Shown piece by piece: positions 44,806 through 56,615 of a stretch of 64,000 nt of DNA. The stretch comes from Heliopora coerulea (taxonomy: Eukaryota > Cnidaria > Anthozoa > Scleralcyonacea > Helioporidae): positions 1 through 64,000 of the forward strand of contig JASJOG010000590.1 of NCBI GenBank assembly GCA_030142905.1. The letters are read 5' to 3'. The notes beneath the pieces are model-generated. The model was given only the letters and a program-made list of their open reading frames with translations, did not search any database and had not been told where the DNA came from. Position 1 is the stretch's first letter. The number at the start of each line of letters is the position of its first letter. A program made the position numbers and the translations under genes.

Positions 44806-47576
44806 TAGGCTGTTGCGGTATATCGATATACCGAAAATTATCCGTTTTTTATAAATATCGATTTTTCGATATTGAAATTTTCGATATATCGAAATATCGA
44901 TATTTTTCGGTATTATCGGTTTCACGTTTGCGTTTGTACATTTAAATGTCACATCGAACTTTCCCAAGCACACAATGAAACAATGAAAAATAACACAATG
45001 AAAAATATCACACTTCAAAATCTTGAATGCGGCTAGTGTATGCAAATTTGCATTTTCAATTCCCTAACCGGACATTTCACGCGCTACTAAGCACCGGCCT
45101 CACAGCTCGTTAAAAATATCTCGCATCTGATGAGTCAGAAAGCTAAAATTAGAATAACTAGACTATTATTGTGACAAACGCAGAATAAATCAGACACTGT
45201 TTCACTTGAAGACTAACATTCAGAGTATCAAGATGCCAAACCGAAGCGCTGTTTGGAAACATTTCAAGAAGAAAAAAGATGATTCCCAGTGTCAAATTTG
45301 TGGCAAAATCGTCAAGAACAAGGGGTGCAATACTTCGAACCTCATGTCTCATTTGAAAACAAGCCACTACATGGTATACAGCACGTTGCAAAAGAATAAA
45401 CAAGCTTCGTCTTCCTCTCATCGTGACTTATCATCTTCCACTACAAATACCCACGATAATGAAGACGGCAAATGTCTGCCAAGAAAGTCAACCCAGCCAA
45501 GTTTTTTTGAAGCTATTGAAAAACAAAGCCCGTTACCATCAAGTAATAAACGCGCGAAGGAAATCACAGATGCCATTACGCATTTCTTGGCAAAAGACAG
45601 CGTTCCATTTAATGCCGTTGAACGCCCCGGCTTTAAGCATTTGCTTCATGTCTTAGAACCTCGTTACGAAGTCCCAGCAAAGTTGACGTTTTCGAGAGAT
45701 CGTGTGGTTAAACTTTACGACGCGACACGAAAACAGGTTTTGGATGAACTGAACGACAGCGTAGATTATTTCGATGCCACAACAGACATGTGGTCTTCAC
45801 ACGGAATGACGCCCTATATCGGCTTTACCTTGCACTGGATTGACGACGAATGGAACTTAAAAACCCGGTGTTTGGGAACGAAATTTGTGCCAGACAATCA
45901 TACCGCGGAAGAGCTTGGTAGCTGTTTAGATGACATAATGACCTACTGGGAACTTGACGCAGCAAAGATGACTGTGTTAACAACCGACAAAGGGGCAAAC
46001 ATCGTCAAGGCATGCAAGGATAAGGGGTGGAAAAATATCACCTGCTTTGGTCACAACCTTCATCTCGCAATAACGAACACTGTTGCAAAAGAACCAAATC
46101 TGATGCGTGCAGTGGGCATTTGCAAAAAGACTGTTGCAGCCTTCAAAATGAGCTGGAAACGAAAAAAGGCTCTATCAGAAGCACAACTTCAAGAAGATCC
46201 AGCAAGCCATCCTCTGAAACTAGCGTCGGTATGTACTACAATTTTATTATTTGTGCCTTCACAACTTATGACAGGATTGAGGATTTCTGTTTGGAGTTTG
46301 GACTGTATCATGAAACAATGTTTTCGATGAAGAGCTTTTAACTTTTGCGTTTGTTTTACTTTTGTCTTTGTTTATATTATAGGAGTGTTCAACTCGTTGG
46401 GGATCCACCCACAAGATGATTACAAGAGTGCTGAAGAATAAGAGAGCCATTCGTCAAGTGCTTGGTGACGACAGGGAAACGGCACACTTGGTCCCAAAGT
46501 GGCAAGACATCGAAGTTTTGGAGGCAGTTGACGCCGCTCTTGAACCTCTTGCTGATTTCACCGACATCATGAGTGGGAGCAAATACGTGACTATATCAGC
46601 GCTTAAACCGGTCCTTCGTCGACTCGAAGACCAAGAGCTCGCTCTGCAAAAAACGGAGACCTGCCAATGACCGTGTCCATTAAGGACAAGATAATGAGCG
46701 CCATTAAAGCCAAATATTCCGGTGAAGAAAGAAAACTTTTGATGGATATCACATGTTTTCTAGACCCAAGATTTAAGGTAGAGTTTTATCTGTTTAATTA
46801 ATAAAAAATTAAAAATTATAAAAGTTACTTTCTATTAATGAAATTTACTTTCTATTTGCTAGACTGACTTTCTAACTGATGCGGAAGATGGCGACGTTGA
46901 ATCATTGGACGAGTCAAGCGAGCTTGGTGCTGTCAAAAATGCTCTTTTTGAAGAAGCTGTGTTTGTGACAAAAAACGATGCGGAAGACGATTGACAAAGC
47001 CAACCACCGCCAAAGAAAGTTAAGAAGACGCTTGGCTCTCTCACAAGCATGCGGAAGTCATGCCAAATGCCATCGCCAGCGCAATCGCCACGGGATCGAT
47101 TGGAAAATGAAATAAAGATATACTTACAAAAAGACACAATCGACGGAGATGATGATCCTTTGTTGTGGTGGAAATGCCATGGTAGAAATTTACCAATGCT
47201 CAGTCAGTTCGCAAGGAAATATTTATCAATTCCTGCTACTAGTTCACCATCTGAGAGACTCTTTAGCAAAGCCGGTCAAATTGTCACCTCGCAAAGAGCT
47301 CAGTTAAAACCAGACCAAGCAAACATGCTTGTGTTTCTAGCAGAAAATTTGTAAATAAATAGCATTCTTTCTTGAAGTTCTTTCAATAAATACGATTTAT
47401 AAACTTTGTAAAACATCTCTCTTACCATATCGCGGCTGTTTAGTGTCACTTTTAAACACAAATTTGGCTTAAAGTTATGCAATACGCAATCCCGGAAAAA
47501 TATTGATATATCGATATTATCGGTATTTTTTTTCCGGTATCGGTTATCGGTCTTTTTTCAATACCGCAACAGCCTA
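44806..47576 (+). mobile_element. hAT transposon, nearly complete
   Basis: Terminal inverted repeats TAGGCTGTTGCGGTAT (44806-44821) and its exact complement (47561-47576). Both subterminal regions are rich in ATATCGA/TCGGTAT motifs, likely transposase binding sites. Left flank TTACCATTG and right flank TTAACCATTG fit an 8-bp target duplication, but both lie in the same microsatellite, so it cannot be proved. Contains a three-exon transposase gene. Confidence 0.88.
45233..47354 (+). pseudogene. hAT transposase with BED zinc finger, three exons, two lesions
   Basis: Exon 1 (45233-46228): BED finger (AVWKHFKKKKDDSQCQICGK ... SNLMSHLKTSHY), PGFKHLLHVLEPRYEVP, then the catalytic region (YFDATTDMWSS, TVLTTDKGANIVKAC, CFGHNLHLAI). 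Intron with GTATGT/TATTATAG. Exon 2 (46383-46777): ECSTRWGSTHKM, WQDIEVLEAVDAALEPL, then a one-base deletion in an A run near 46650 breaks the frame; it ends CFLDPRFK. Intron with GTAGAG/TTTGCTAG. Exon 3 (46863-47354): an in-frame TGA at 46993, then the dimerisation region LPMLSQFARKYLSIPATSS, SERLFSKAG. Start chosen at the ATG at 45233. With only two lesions in about 640 codons it is a young copy, probably immobile unless another source supplies transposase. Confidence 0.88.
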
Positions 47577-47780
47577 TTAACCATTGCCACTATCATTACC
47601 ATGATCATTATCATTACCATTATCATTACCATGATCATTATCATTACCATGATCATTATCATTACCATTATCATTATCATTACCATTATCATTATTATTA
47701 CCATTATCATGATCATTATCATTATCATCACCATTACCATTATCATCACTATTATCATTGCCATTATCATAATCATTATT
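47577..47780. repeat. (CATTAC/CATTATC)n microsatellite
   Basis: Continuation of the 44690-44805 repeat. Poly-Met/Ile frames across it are artefacts. 47781-48511 shows nothing else. Confidence 0.9.
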
Positions 47781-48511
47781 TAAACTTATAAGAATACAGT
47801 TTGGCGGATGCAGACAAGTCGCTAACCTTTTAGGATTAGAGTTTGAGTTATAACTACAGTTAGGATAAGGTTCAGGATTAGGAATTGGGATATGGCCAGG
47901 GTTAGGCACGAACGCGCCAAAATTTTTAATACTGTTAAGCAATACTTAAAAATCAAATTTTGTTAATGTACTTTACCAGTTTCTGTAATACGAGACCAAC
48001 ACCCGCGCTTGAACATCTCCACCAAACGTCTAATCAATCAACAACAGCATCACCCCGTAAAGATATAAGGCCTCGGCCTTGTAATGGCAAAATAAAATGC
48101 ATGAAACCAATTGAAGAATAAAAAAATATTGTAAAGTGTTATGTTGACTACCATATTTCTTCTATTTAGCCCCCAGCCTTCTAATACTCTCCCAGTTCAG
48201 AAGGGCAGAAGAAACACGTTCATTTAATCGAAAGTCGGTATATTAATAAGCGTCAGTGTAATACATTTATATTATAAAATTTCTATTACGCACGCAGTGA
48301 TTGTTCAGTTACCGTGTTTATATCCGGCTATGCGAACACGGTTATGACATCAGAGACGCTGCTTAACGCCAGAATTTGTTCTTGGCGCCAATGGGAAGCT
48401 CTGATTGGTCTACGAACTTGTAAGGAGAACGTAGGATTTGATATTAAAAATAAAGTTCGTTATTCACAATTATTATAGCTTAGTTCTTTCGTAATTTTAT
48501 ACGAGAAACAC

Positions 48512-48686
48512 AAACTGTTTTGTTGTGTTTATGCAGCCCGATGCAAACACTGAGAGAGGTGGGAGAACTCTCGAGCAGCCGTTTAAACCCTTGACCTTTG
48601 GTCTCGGGCGTACACAACAGCTTTAGATTTCTCCCAACCTTTTTCTTGTGCTTGCATCAGGCTATATAAACACGGCAAAACAGTTT
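48512..48686. mobile_element. Fold-back MITE of 175 bp
   Basis: Imperfect inverted ends of about 55 bp: AAACTGTTTTGTTGTGTTTATGCAG... on the left and ...ATATAAACACGGCAAAACAGTTT on the right. No target duplication seen. Confidence 0.5.
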
Positions 48687-49243
48687 CTACTTTACTATTA
48701 TAAATTACATTTTATCACAAATGTAAGCAATAGAAGACTAAGGTTCATTGAATGACGTTTCGATGTTATCTAAACATCATTATCAAGTTCTAGTGATGAA
48801 AATTACAAGTGCGTTCATTTATACAGAGTTGATGACGCACAAATCAAACCAAATCATCTTAAAACAAACACATGTACTGAAATTACTGAACTATACGTTA
48901 CCAATAACTTCAAACTAACCCGTTAGAATTTGACGTAAGGAGTTTTTATGGAAGCGGCGTAGTTTAAGCAAAATACCGTAAACACTCTATCGAGCCCTCT
49001 ATCTCTATTAAGATTCCGCTCTCTAATGACGCCCACTGCAGAATCTTCAAGTTCTTAAAAAGTCTCCTCTCTATTAAGACCTTTCCCCGAACAAAAGCAC
49101 AAAAAAAGATAGCGACATACGACTGGTTAGAATCGCACTATATTCTTGATCTCAACATCTCCAACTTCCGATTTTTTATGGGAAAGATTAGGTATTTTCT
49201 TAATACGCACGCTTTCAAGCTGTTCTCTCAGAAAAACTTTCTG

Positions 49244-49316
49244 AGTCCCTGACGGGAATTGAACCCGTAACCTTCTGATCGCCGGTGAGACGCTCTAACC
49301 ATTGAGCTACAAAGAC
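49244..49316 (-). tRNA. tRNA-like sequence, left arm (probably SINE-derived)
   Basis: 73 nt. A-box TAGCTCAATGGTTAGAGC, B-box GGTTCAATTCC. Acceptor stem GTCTTTG/CAGGGAC pairs fully (two G-U), T-stem ACGGG/CCCGT perfect, anticodon arm with one mismatch, loop CCGGCGA (nominal anticodon GGC, but position 33 is C instead of U). Structure is tRNA-like; the unusual loop and the repeat context argue against a working tRNA. Confidence 0.55.
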
Positions 49317-49460
49317 ACAGATGGTGAGCGAAGGTTAAATTACATCATTGATTAACACAAAAAAATAATAGACGACATATCGAGACTTGCAGACTGGCAG
49401 CACATCTGTCTACCATCTATACGAACCAGTACACAAATTTGAACTTCATTCACCATCTGA

Positions 49461-49533
49461 GTCTTTGTAGCTCAATAGTTAGAGCGTCTCACCGGCGACC
49501 AGAAGGTTACGGGTTCGATTCCCGTCAGGGACT
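49461..49533 (+). tRNA. tRNA-like sequence, right arm (probably SINE-derived)
   Basis: Inverted twin of the unit at 49244-49316, with B-box GGTTCGATTCC. Acceptor and T stems pair; the anticodon stem has two mismatches. Confidence 0.55.
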
Positions 49534-50124
49534 CAGAAAGTTTTTCTGTGAGAACAGCTTGCGAGCGTGCGTATTAAGAACTTTTAAGGAGTAACGATAA
49601 CTCAGCGTACATTTCAGTTTTAATGTATGTTCCAGCTGTAGCACATTTGAGTTTTACCAATCTTTGGTAAAAAATAAACCAGATCTTTCACTGTTTTTAC
49701 TTTGTCTACCGGATTTAGTTACGGTAGTAAAAAACAAATTCAAAAGTAAGTATAAGATATCGTGATGGTACCATTGCTTCTTGTTTGGTGGGACATACTG
49801 TTGCACCTACAGGTGCTGACAAACGGCAGAGGGGATGTTGAGAATGTGATGAAGGGTGTGACTCGTGTTCAGTTGACAATAGAACTTCCTGTTATTGTGT
49901 TTCTGTCCTTGTGATCTGTCTTGCTATGGTGTAGTTGTCTCATGTAGTAAGTCTACCTTAAATAAAACTTTTATCAGGTTAAGGGCCCAGATCACTAAAG
50001 AAATTTTTATCGAAATGTTGTTATGTTATGGTTTTTTCTTCGAATAACACTTGAAGTCTTGGTTCGCGACACGGAAACCTGGTTTTGTCATTTATCGAAA
50101 TGGCGACGGACGACAACGCCTGTT

Positions 50125-50161
50125 CTGAGAGAACAGCTTGAGAGCGTGCGTATTAAGAACA
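50125..50161 (+). repeat. Solo tail of the tRNA-bearing repeat
   Basis: AGAGAACAGCTTGAGAGCGT followed by GCGTATTAAGAAC, the same tail as in both arms of 49197-49580. Confidence 0.6.
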
Positions 50162-50164
50162 TAG

Positions 50165-50377
50165 TTACCAAGCTGCTACAATCACATCATTTAGTATTTT
50201 GTTATCAAGTTCTGTTTTCAGTACATCAATAATAGTTCTTGACTTGCACATCACACAGTATGTTCCTGAAACAACAAGTCCATCTTCAAGCCTACACTTC
50301 AGTAAAAACATATTTTTATGAGCCTGAATTTGTTTCGGCTTCAAGATTGCACGTGACAAGTACATGCCAGCTGTCAT
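50165..50377 (-). CDS. Unrecognised 70-codon open frame
   Basis: Minus strand, beginning MTAGMYLSRAILKPKQIQA and containing KNMFLLKCRLEDGLVVSG and TELDNKILNDVIVAAW. Composition looks protein-like and a CxxC pair is present. I do not recognise it and no splice partner is clear. It could be an exon or transposon fragment. Confidence 0.25.
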   Translation of the reverse strand: MTAGMYLSRAILKPKQIQAHKNMFLLKCRLEDGLVVSGTYCVMCKSRTIIDVLKTELDNKILNDVIVAAW

Positions 50378-50439
50378 GCTATTTATAATAGCTGGCCGAC
50401 ATTTTAGAAAAAATTTTGTCTTCGTCTTTGACTCCCGGG

Positions 50440-50665
50440 GATACTGGTGGCACAGTGGTAGTGCACCTGTCTCTCACCACTGTGACTAGGGTTCCATTCT
50501 GGCTCCATGCAATCATCTGGTTAAAGTTACCTTGGTCACATGTGAGTAGAGTGATATCCAGTTTGACTCTACCAAGTACCACAGGTTTTCTCCGGGTTCT
50601 CTGGTTTCCTTCTGTAATAACACTGGACCCATGAGGGGTGGCCTTTACCGGACCTCTAGAACAGC
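50440..50665 (+). mobile_element. tRNA-derived SINE, plus-strand copy
   Basis: A-box TGGCACAGTGGTAGTGC, a degenerate B-box (GGTTCCATTCTGG) and the same body and 3' end as the copy at 31296-31520. It ends CACTGGACCCATGAGGGGTGG. Confidence 0.7.
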
Positions 50666-51219
50666 TCAGATGGTTGACAGGGTTATCTAGTATAAATAAA
50701 GGTACTTCACCTTGAAATAAAGGCACTTTTATCTTTAAATAAGTTCCCCTCTCTATTAGCCCCCTCTCTGTCAACACTCCCTCTCTAAAAAGCCCCCATC
50801 TAGAAGGTATGAAAATAAGTAAGTTCACCAGGGGCTTAATAGAGGGTGTGTAGTAAAAATAGTTTCCTCGTGGTTTGATTATAGAGAAACAAATCTGAGC
50901 TATATCAGTCAAAAAACTGATTCCTGTATGATGCACACCTTTCTCAGAAATATTTTCATATCATAAACCCTGCGAAGTATCTTGATGAATTATTCAAAAG
51001 TATTTAGTGGCACAAGACCAATGATTATGATTTGATTATTACTATGATTTGTTTGTACTATGACCATGATTGATTGTGAGACGATTATGGGTACAGGGGT
51101 ATGATTACATGTATGACTGGATATTGTAACAAGTTTAGATTACATGTATTTTAATAACGCGAAAGTGAAACATCTAAGAGTGAACTGAATCAAGTTAGGA
51201 TTTTGATAATAATGAAGAT

Positions 51220-51680
51220 CGTGATGACATTAACTATTGCAGTGATAATGTTAATGACAATATCTATGATGACAAATGATGATGAAATGATAATGACAAG
51301 AACGATAACTTACCTATGAATGTCAGTAGCAATGCTGTGACTTCATTTTACACCAAAAATTATTTTGAATTTCTTAAAAAACAATGACAAGAAAGTGAGA
51401 ATGGCAATGGCACTGTCAACGAAAATGATGATAATGATGAAAATGATACTGATAATTATAACAATGATGATGATGACTGTTACAACGTCCATGATGGCGG
51501 TGATCATGACAACGAACAGAATGATGACAATGACAGATAATGAATGATGAAGATGGTGGTAATTAAGGTAATGGTGATGACAATCAAGTTAATGATGATG
51601 ATGATGGTGACATTGATACTGATAATTACAACAGTAAAAGTAAAGATGACTATCATGATGTAACAATGATAGTTACAACA
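51220..51680. repeat. Degenerate (GATGAT/AATGAT)n repeat
   Basis: Purine-rich ATGATG-type low-complexity sequence in the WASHC5 pseudogene, just below its exon 3. Confidence 0.8.
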
Positions 51681-51707
51681 AAAAATAATACAAGGAATGT
51701 ACTGTAC

Positions 51708-51792
51708 CATCAACTGTTTGCCATCTGCATTAATCAACAGTGTTTCTAATGTTTGCTGGATAAAAATACCATCATCCAGCTCTTCCACAAAC
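51708..51792 (-). pseudogene. WASHC5: WASHC5 pseudogene, exon 3 (intact)
   Basis: Acceptor TTTCTTGTAG, phase-2 entry, then FVEELDDGIFIQQTLETLL and INADGKQLM, donor GTACAG. No lesion. Human strumpellin reads [20 protein letters not shown] here. Confidence 0.85.
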
Positions 51793-52035
51793 CTACAAGA
51801 AAAACATAAGTTAGTCCACCATTACCTGTATGGTGAAGACCTAACAGTTCTCCAATATGCATGGTTGCCACAATCAAGGTTGCAAGACACTAGAAAAGTC
51901 ATACTCAGTTTAACTTTTGTACTGTAGTATGACCAGTGTTACAGTGTTTCTGGTGATGAATGACTTGTCCAGGGTTCTATGACTTCCAGGCAATGATATA
52001 AAAATGGGATGCTGTGTAGGCAGTATAAACAGCAC

Positions 52036-52187
52036 AAAAAGTTAAAAGATTGCTAGACTGCTGAATTTATGATGAAGACTCCTGTTTTGATAAACAAATC
52101 ATTTCACTCTCTGACGAAGGGCCATAGCTTGAAACATTAGAAATCTTTATCATAAATTCAGCAGTCTACGAACCTTTTAACTTTTTG
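52036..52187. repeat. Fold-back repeat with a hammerhead-like core
   Basis: AAAAAGTTAAAAG..AGACTGCTGAATTTATGAT at 52036 is matched by its complement ending at 52187. Between them lies CTGACGA...GAAAC, a hammerhead core with poor stem II. Probably a solo PLE terminal repeat. Confidence 0.45.
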
Positions 52188-53184
52188 TTCTATGACTTCC
52201 GCTAAAAACCAGGATTTATCTAAAGATTAAAAAAGGGCACCCCACATAAGGAAGACAAGAGGCCTTTTTGGTCAAGTCAAGGGCTCTTTCTTCAACTCAA
52301 TGGACCTTGATTCACCAGATACTTGCAAAACTACTGTTATAAATTGTTCACAATTTGTTGGCCAGGCACAGTGGTCTGCCAGAAGTTACTGTCATTAATT
52401 TATGGCACAGTGGTACACAAGTTTTCTTAAGGTCATGGACAGCAGATCACTACTCTGAAGTTGCCAAGGTGAAACACTGGAATATGAAACTTATCTGAAC
52501 CAGAATCAAAACCCTAATGTGAACTCTAATCTAGTCACTAAACTTAATCTTAACTGCAACCACAATAACCTTTGTCTTAAGTCTAGAAAAGGTTTTAGGC
52601 TTTGGTCTAGAGACAGACACTGGATGTCCAAATTGTTAAGGGATTTGGTTTTTGATACACAGATGCTACTATACAGCATTTGTGAGTCTATGAGGGCATT
52701 TGTACACATTTCAAACATTGTCTATGGCATCAAGAATGACCAAGCAACGTAGCAGGTAAACATGACCAGGTTACTTTGTTATTATCATGACTGATGAGCA
52801 ATGATATCTACTACTCTATACAACAATTTTTAAAGTAACATGTAGATGTGGTTACATTCCCAGAGATTACTTTACAAGTATGTAACAAAGTCAAGCTCAG
52901 TCTCAGCTCAGTCAAGGTTTCATCCAGGCTTCAGTTTTATAGGTGAAGTTTCAAAATTGCCTCTGTAAAATAAATATTTTTATCTTTATCACAAAAGTTC
53001 AATGGCTTTAACCTGAACTAAATCTAAATATTTCTACAAATATTGCAAAATTGTCATTGCTGGTTCAAGAAATATGGAGGGAACTACAGTATTTGGTATC
53101 CAGTCAGATAACCAACATTGCTGTCCAGCACACTAATACTGCTGCATTAAAGTTTGAAAACTTGTATACATGTACATACTGTAC

Positions 53185-53282
53185 CTGTTCAGGATGGTGA
53201 TGCATTTCTAAACACTTTCAAATGCAAGGAAAAATCATGTCAATATGTCATTATGGTTTTCCCTGCATACTGAACCAAGCTC
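53185..53282 (-). pseudogene. WASHC5: WASHC5 pseudogene, duplicated exon 2, copy with two stops
   Basis: Acceptor GAGTTTCAG, then the same exon with correct phase (98 bp) but TGA and TAG codons: RENHNDILT, stop, FFLAFESV, stop. Donor GTACAG is kept. Flanking intron sequence is also shared with the 54494 copy. Confidence 0.75.
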
Positions 53283-54493
53283 CTGAAACTCCTGAATTTA
53301 TAAGATGAGAAAAACAAATTAGAAAAACAAAAAGAAAATTAGAATCTGGATAATGTACAAAAATGAGTCATACCATACCACATTAATACACATATGCACA
53401 CATTTATGTTAAGTAATGGTCATCCAGCAATCTGATGTAAATGTTCCTTAGTACCAAATAGCTAGAATACTGTACTTCTATAAAATTGCTGCTACTTCAC
53501 ATGGACTGTAAAATACAGTGGGTGAGGAATTGAGTGTAAGATAAATATTGTTATGGTAGAACATGAGTTTTAGGACCACCCCTTTTGCCAGGCAAAAGTG
53601 GCCGTAAATGCCAGGTGGTCACTTAAGACAGGTAGTGATATGATGTAGTGGCCACCATATTTGCATGTGCAACTTCCGGAAAAATGTGTAAATTTAAGCA
53701 AAATGTGCATTATTATGACTGAACAAGTAAACCCAAATTTCAATGACAATTGTTTCATTCAACTAAGAATCACGCAAGAATTGCTTAAATTCATCAACAT
53801 ATTAAGTGAAAAGAAATTGGTCAGCATGAACTGCTTCAAATTCCTAACTTGTTCAGAAAGAAATTCACAACAGTACAAGTATATCTGCATGGAAGTGATC
53901 AAAATTTGATTGAAGTGGTAAGTGCATAGTTTTTCTTGTTTCCTGTATTCTCTTTGCAAAGACAGTTTGAGTGATTGTGGAGTGGCATCGATTTAAACAG
54001 CAAACTTAAATCATGAAACTTAATTATGATGGATCAAATTAAATCTGCTGTACCTATTAGGTTTGGCAGAAGAAAACATTGATCTTCTGCTGAACTTCAT
54101 CAATCAGGTTTGGCACAAGAGTAGAGCAGTCAGCACTTTTAATTTGCAGTGGTCACTAGTGACAGGTAAAATTTCTTATTTTGACTGCTAAAAAGTGGTT
54201 GTTGGTCATGTTAGACAGGTGGTCACTCATGACAGGTATATTTTAACTACAAATCATCCATGCCAGAAAAACTGGTTGCATACGACAGGTGGTTGTAAAA
54301 AGTGGTGTTGTAAAACTGTGGTTCTACTGTATTTTTATCAAAGAAAAGTTCAATGGCTTTGACTTGAACTGAGTCTGAAGATTTCTACAAATAATATTGC
54401 AAAATTGCTGCCACTAGTTTAGGAAATAAAGAGGAAACTGACATGGTATCCAACCAGACAACTAAAGTTTGAAAATTTCCATACTTACTGTAC

Positions 54494-54592
54494 CTGTTCA
54501 GGTCAGTGATGTATTTGTAAACACTTTCAAATGCAAGGAAAAATCTTCTCAATATGGTTTTCCCTGAATGCTGAATCAAGGATTTGAAGCTC
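54494..54592 (-). pseudogene. WASHC5: WASHC5 pseudogene, exon 2, copy with a small deletion
   Basis: Acceptor TTACTTTAG, then ELQILDSAFRENHIE, a frame change where several bases are missing, then RFFLAFESVYKYITDLN and donor GTACAG. Length 99 bp, not the 2-modulo-3 length needed, so the frame is broken. Confidence 0.75.
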
Positions 54593-54619
54593 CTAAAGTA
54601 ATAAGATGGGGAAAAAAAT

Positions 54620-56100
54620 CAAATAAAAGGAAATCAGACCTTAGATAATGTACAAAGGAGTCCAATTGATATCACAACAGTAAGTGAAACTGCAATTTAG
54701 TAGACTAACGTGGGTCAATGACCTATACCATGGGCTCAGAGAAAGTCTTACCCCAAAATAATGAGGAAACATGTGAAGCATAAAAATATTGGAAAAGATG
54801 ATATAAGAACTGACAACAGAAATTTATAATTCATTTACTGTACAGTATTTTTCAATTAGAGTTACAGTAAGAATTAAGGTTAGGGCAAAGGTTAAGTAAG
54901 ATTCATGTTAGGAATTAGTGTAATTAGATTTATATTATAATTAAATAATTAGATTTATATTGCCACAGTGACTTTGGTCAAAACTGCTGTAAAGGTTGGA
55001 GATAAATCAATGTTGAAGTTTTGCCCAGCTAGACAAATGTTTGGAATTAATTTGAATTACTCAAAGAACTGTTCTTCTGATAAATTGAGATACTGTTTTC
55101 ACATACAATATTCTAAGAAGTACAAATTGGACAAAGATTGTCACATTCCAGTCTTCAGTGATGATTTCATTGCAGTATTTCATTTAAATTCAGTGGCACC
55201 TTGTACACCTCTATGCCACAAATTAATCACAGTAAACTCCTAACATGGTGCTATGTCCTTATGACAGCTTCTCAATGATTCTCAACTTTGTTTTTGTATG
55301 TATAGGGTAGTGCATGTAACCTTTCAAGTGTTTTTGACTGAAAGGAACTGTCTTTGACTTGGCCAAAATCCCCTTTTGTCTACCTCAGGGAGGGAATACT
55401 TTTTAAACCCAGGGGGTGAATGCTGATTAATGTCTATCCAACTGACCACTATGTGTCAGGGTGCTTTGCTTCATTAAATCTAAGGTTACTCATGCTGACT
55501 TTAAGACACACATACTGTACATATACAATATGTCCCCATTATGAAATCTCCAAGTTCTCCAATTCCTCAATGTAAATATAAAGAGATGTCCTTCAGCTGA
55601 TGTCTAAATAATTCTAATGTTTCCCAGATTTTAGCAATTTTTCTCCAAAATAAAGATTATCTCATGAAACAATATAAAAAATATCATAAAATAATTTGCA
55701 TCCATTGCTGTCAAAGCTACAGTATTTTTCTCATCACCTGGTACACCTTGGCATTGAAGCACCTTGATTCTTCTTACTGTAAACAGGACAGATTCAGTGC
55801 ATTGCATCTCAGTTTCATATTGGTAGGAAAGACCACATCAGAATACATTGAGAAGCAACTTACTGTGCCTCAAATACCTGGATTATTCACAGCCAGCAAT
55901 TCCCAGAAATTAAGCAGAAAAACACACTCTAAAGATGTGCCTCACATTAGATAGCAACTTTCAAATAAAGTCAAAATATTACCATGACCAATTTGTTTGT
56001 GTTCTTTAACTCTCGTCACAAACAATGATCATCCAAAACTTCCTGTGTTCTAATGGGATCTTCACACCCATCATTTTTGAATCAAACTTCAATTGGTACA
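54620..56100. other. Intron of the WASHC5 pseudogene, nothing supported
   Basis: Frames at 54968 and 55664 have no domain and no splice support. Confidence 0.5.
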
Positions 56101-56118
56101 AGTTAAGAAGCACGGTCC

Positions 56119-56139
56119 CTAACCCTAACCCTAACCCTT
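56119..56139. repeat. Interstitial telomeric repeat (CCCTAA)3
   Basis: Three and a half CCCTAA units, flanked by an imperfect inverted pair (TACAAGTTAAGAAG at 56097 and CTTCTTAACTTGTA ending 56222), so the repeat sits in the loop of a hairpin. Confidence 0.75.
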
Positions 56140-56615
56140 TTGGGTTGGGACCAATTTTTATAAAATAATAGAATTTAGTTGAGACTGCAGTCAAAACTGG
56201 GGACCGCACTTCTTAACTTGTACCACTTCAATTTCCTTATAAAAAGTTATCTCTAACTGAGCAAAATTAGGAAGCAGTAGTCAACTAATACTGTAAGTAA
56301 AAGATTATTCTATTTTGAAATTTGAAAAGCTTGATACAGCTACAAGGAAACTGACCATGCTATCAGAACGTCCATTTAGTTTTATCTAATAGCGTTAGGA
56401 AGAAACAGGCCAAATTTTTTCGAAACTTTGCAGCCTCGTCTTGGAGGACAAATGCAAATGCAACAGTGTGAGGAAAAATGTGGAAGTTCAAGAAGTGAAA
56501 TGCAAGACGTTAGTGATGGCTGTTTTACAAAATCTGACAATAAAAAGGCCGAAGAGCTCTAATAGTTTCCCCAAAATAACTTGTCAGTACGTTCTAGTCA
56601 CAGTTAGATCCTTAC

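Larger units (their letters stand above)
49197..49580. repeat. Fold-back element, 131-bp arms, each holding a whole tRNA-like sequence
   Basis: Arms 49197-49327 and 49450-49580 are inverted copies of equal length with few differences, around a 122-bp centre. Each arm is a tRNA-like unit followed by the tail CTCAGAAAGTTTTTCTG..AGAACAGCTTG..GCGTGCGTATTAAGAA. A third copy of the tail alone lies at 50125-50161. Confidence 0.85.
52975..54610. repeat. Direct duplication of a 330-bp segment (52975-53310 and 54330-54610)
   Basis: Both segments start AAAAGTTCAATGGCTTT and contain AAACACTTTCAAATGCAAGG. They carry the two WASHC5 exon-2 copies with adjoining intron on both sides and differ at many positions, so the duplication is not recent. 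Confidence 0.8.

Noticed and set aside
48735..48790. Hammerhead-like sequence (TTGATAATGATGTT ... CGAAACGTC, minus strand)
   Set aside because: It lacks the CUGANGA core, although stem II-like pairing is present.
49244..49533. Functional tRNA genes
   Set aside because: The loop is atypical (C at position 33), the anticodon stems have mismatches, and the units are arms of a repeat with a tail. Called tRNA-like only.
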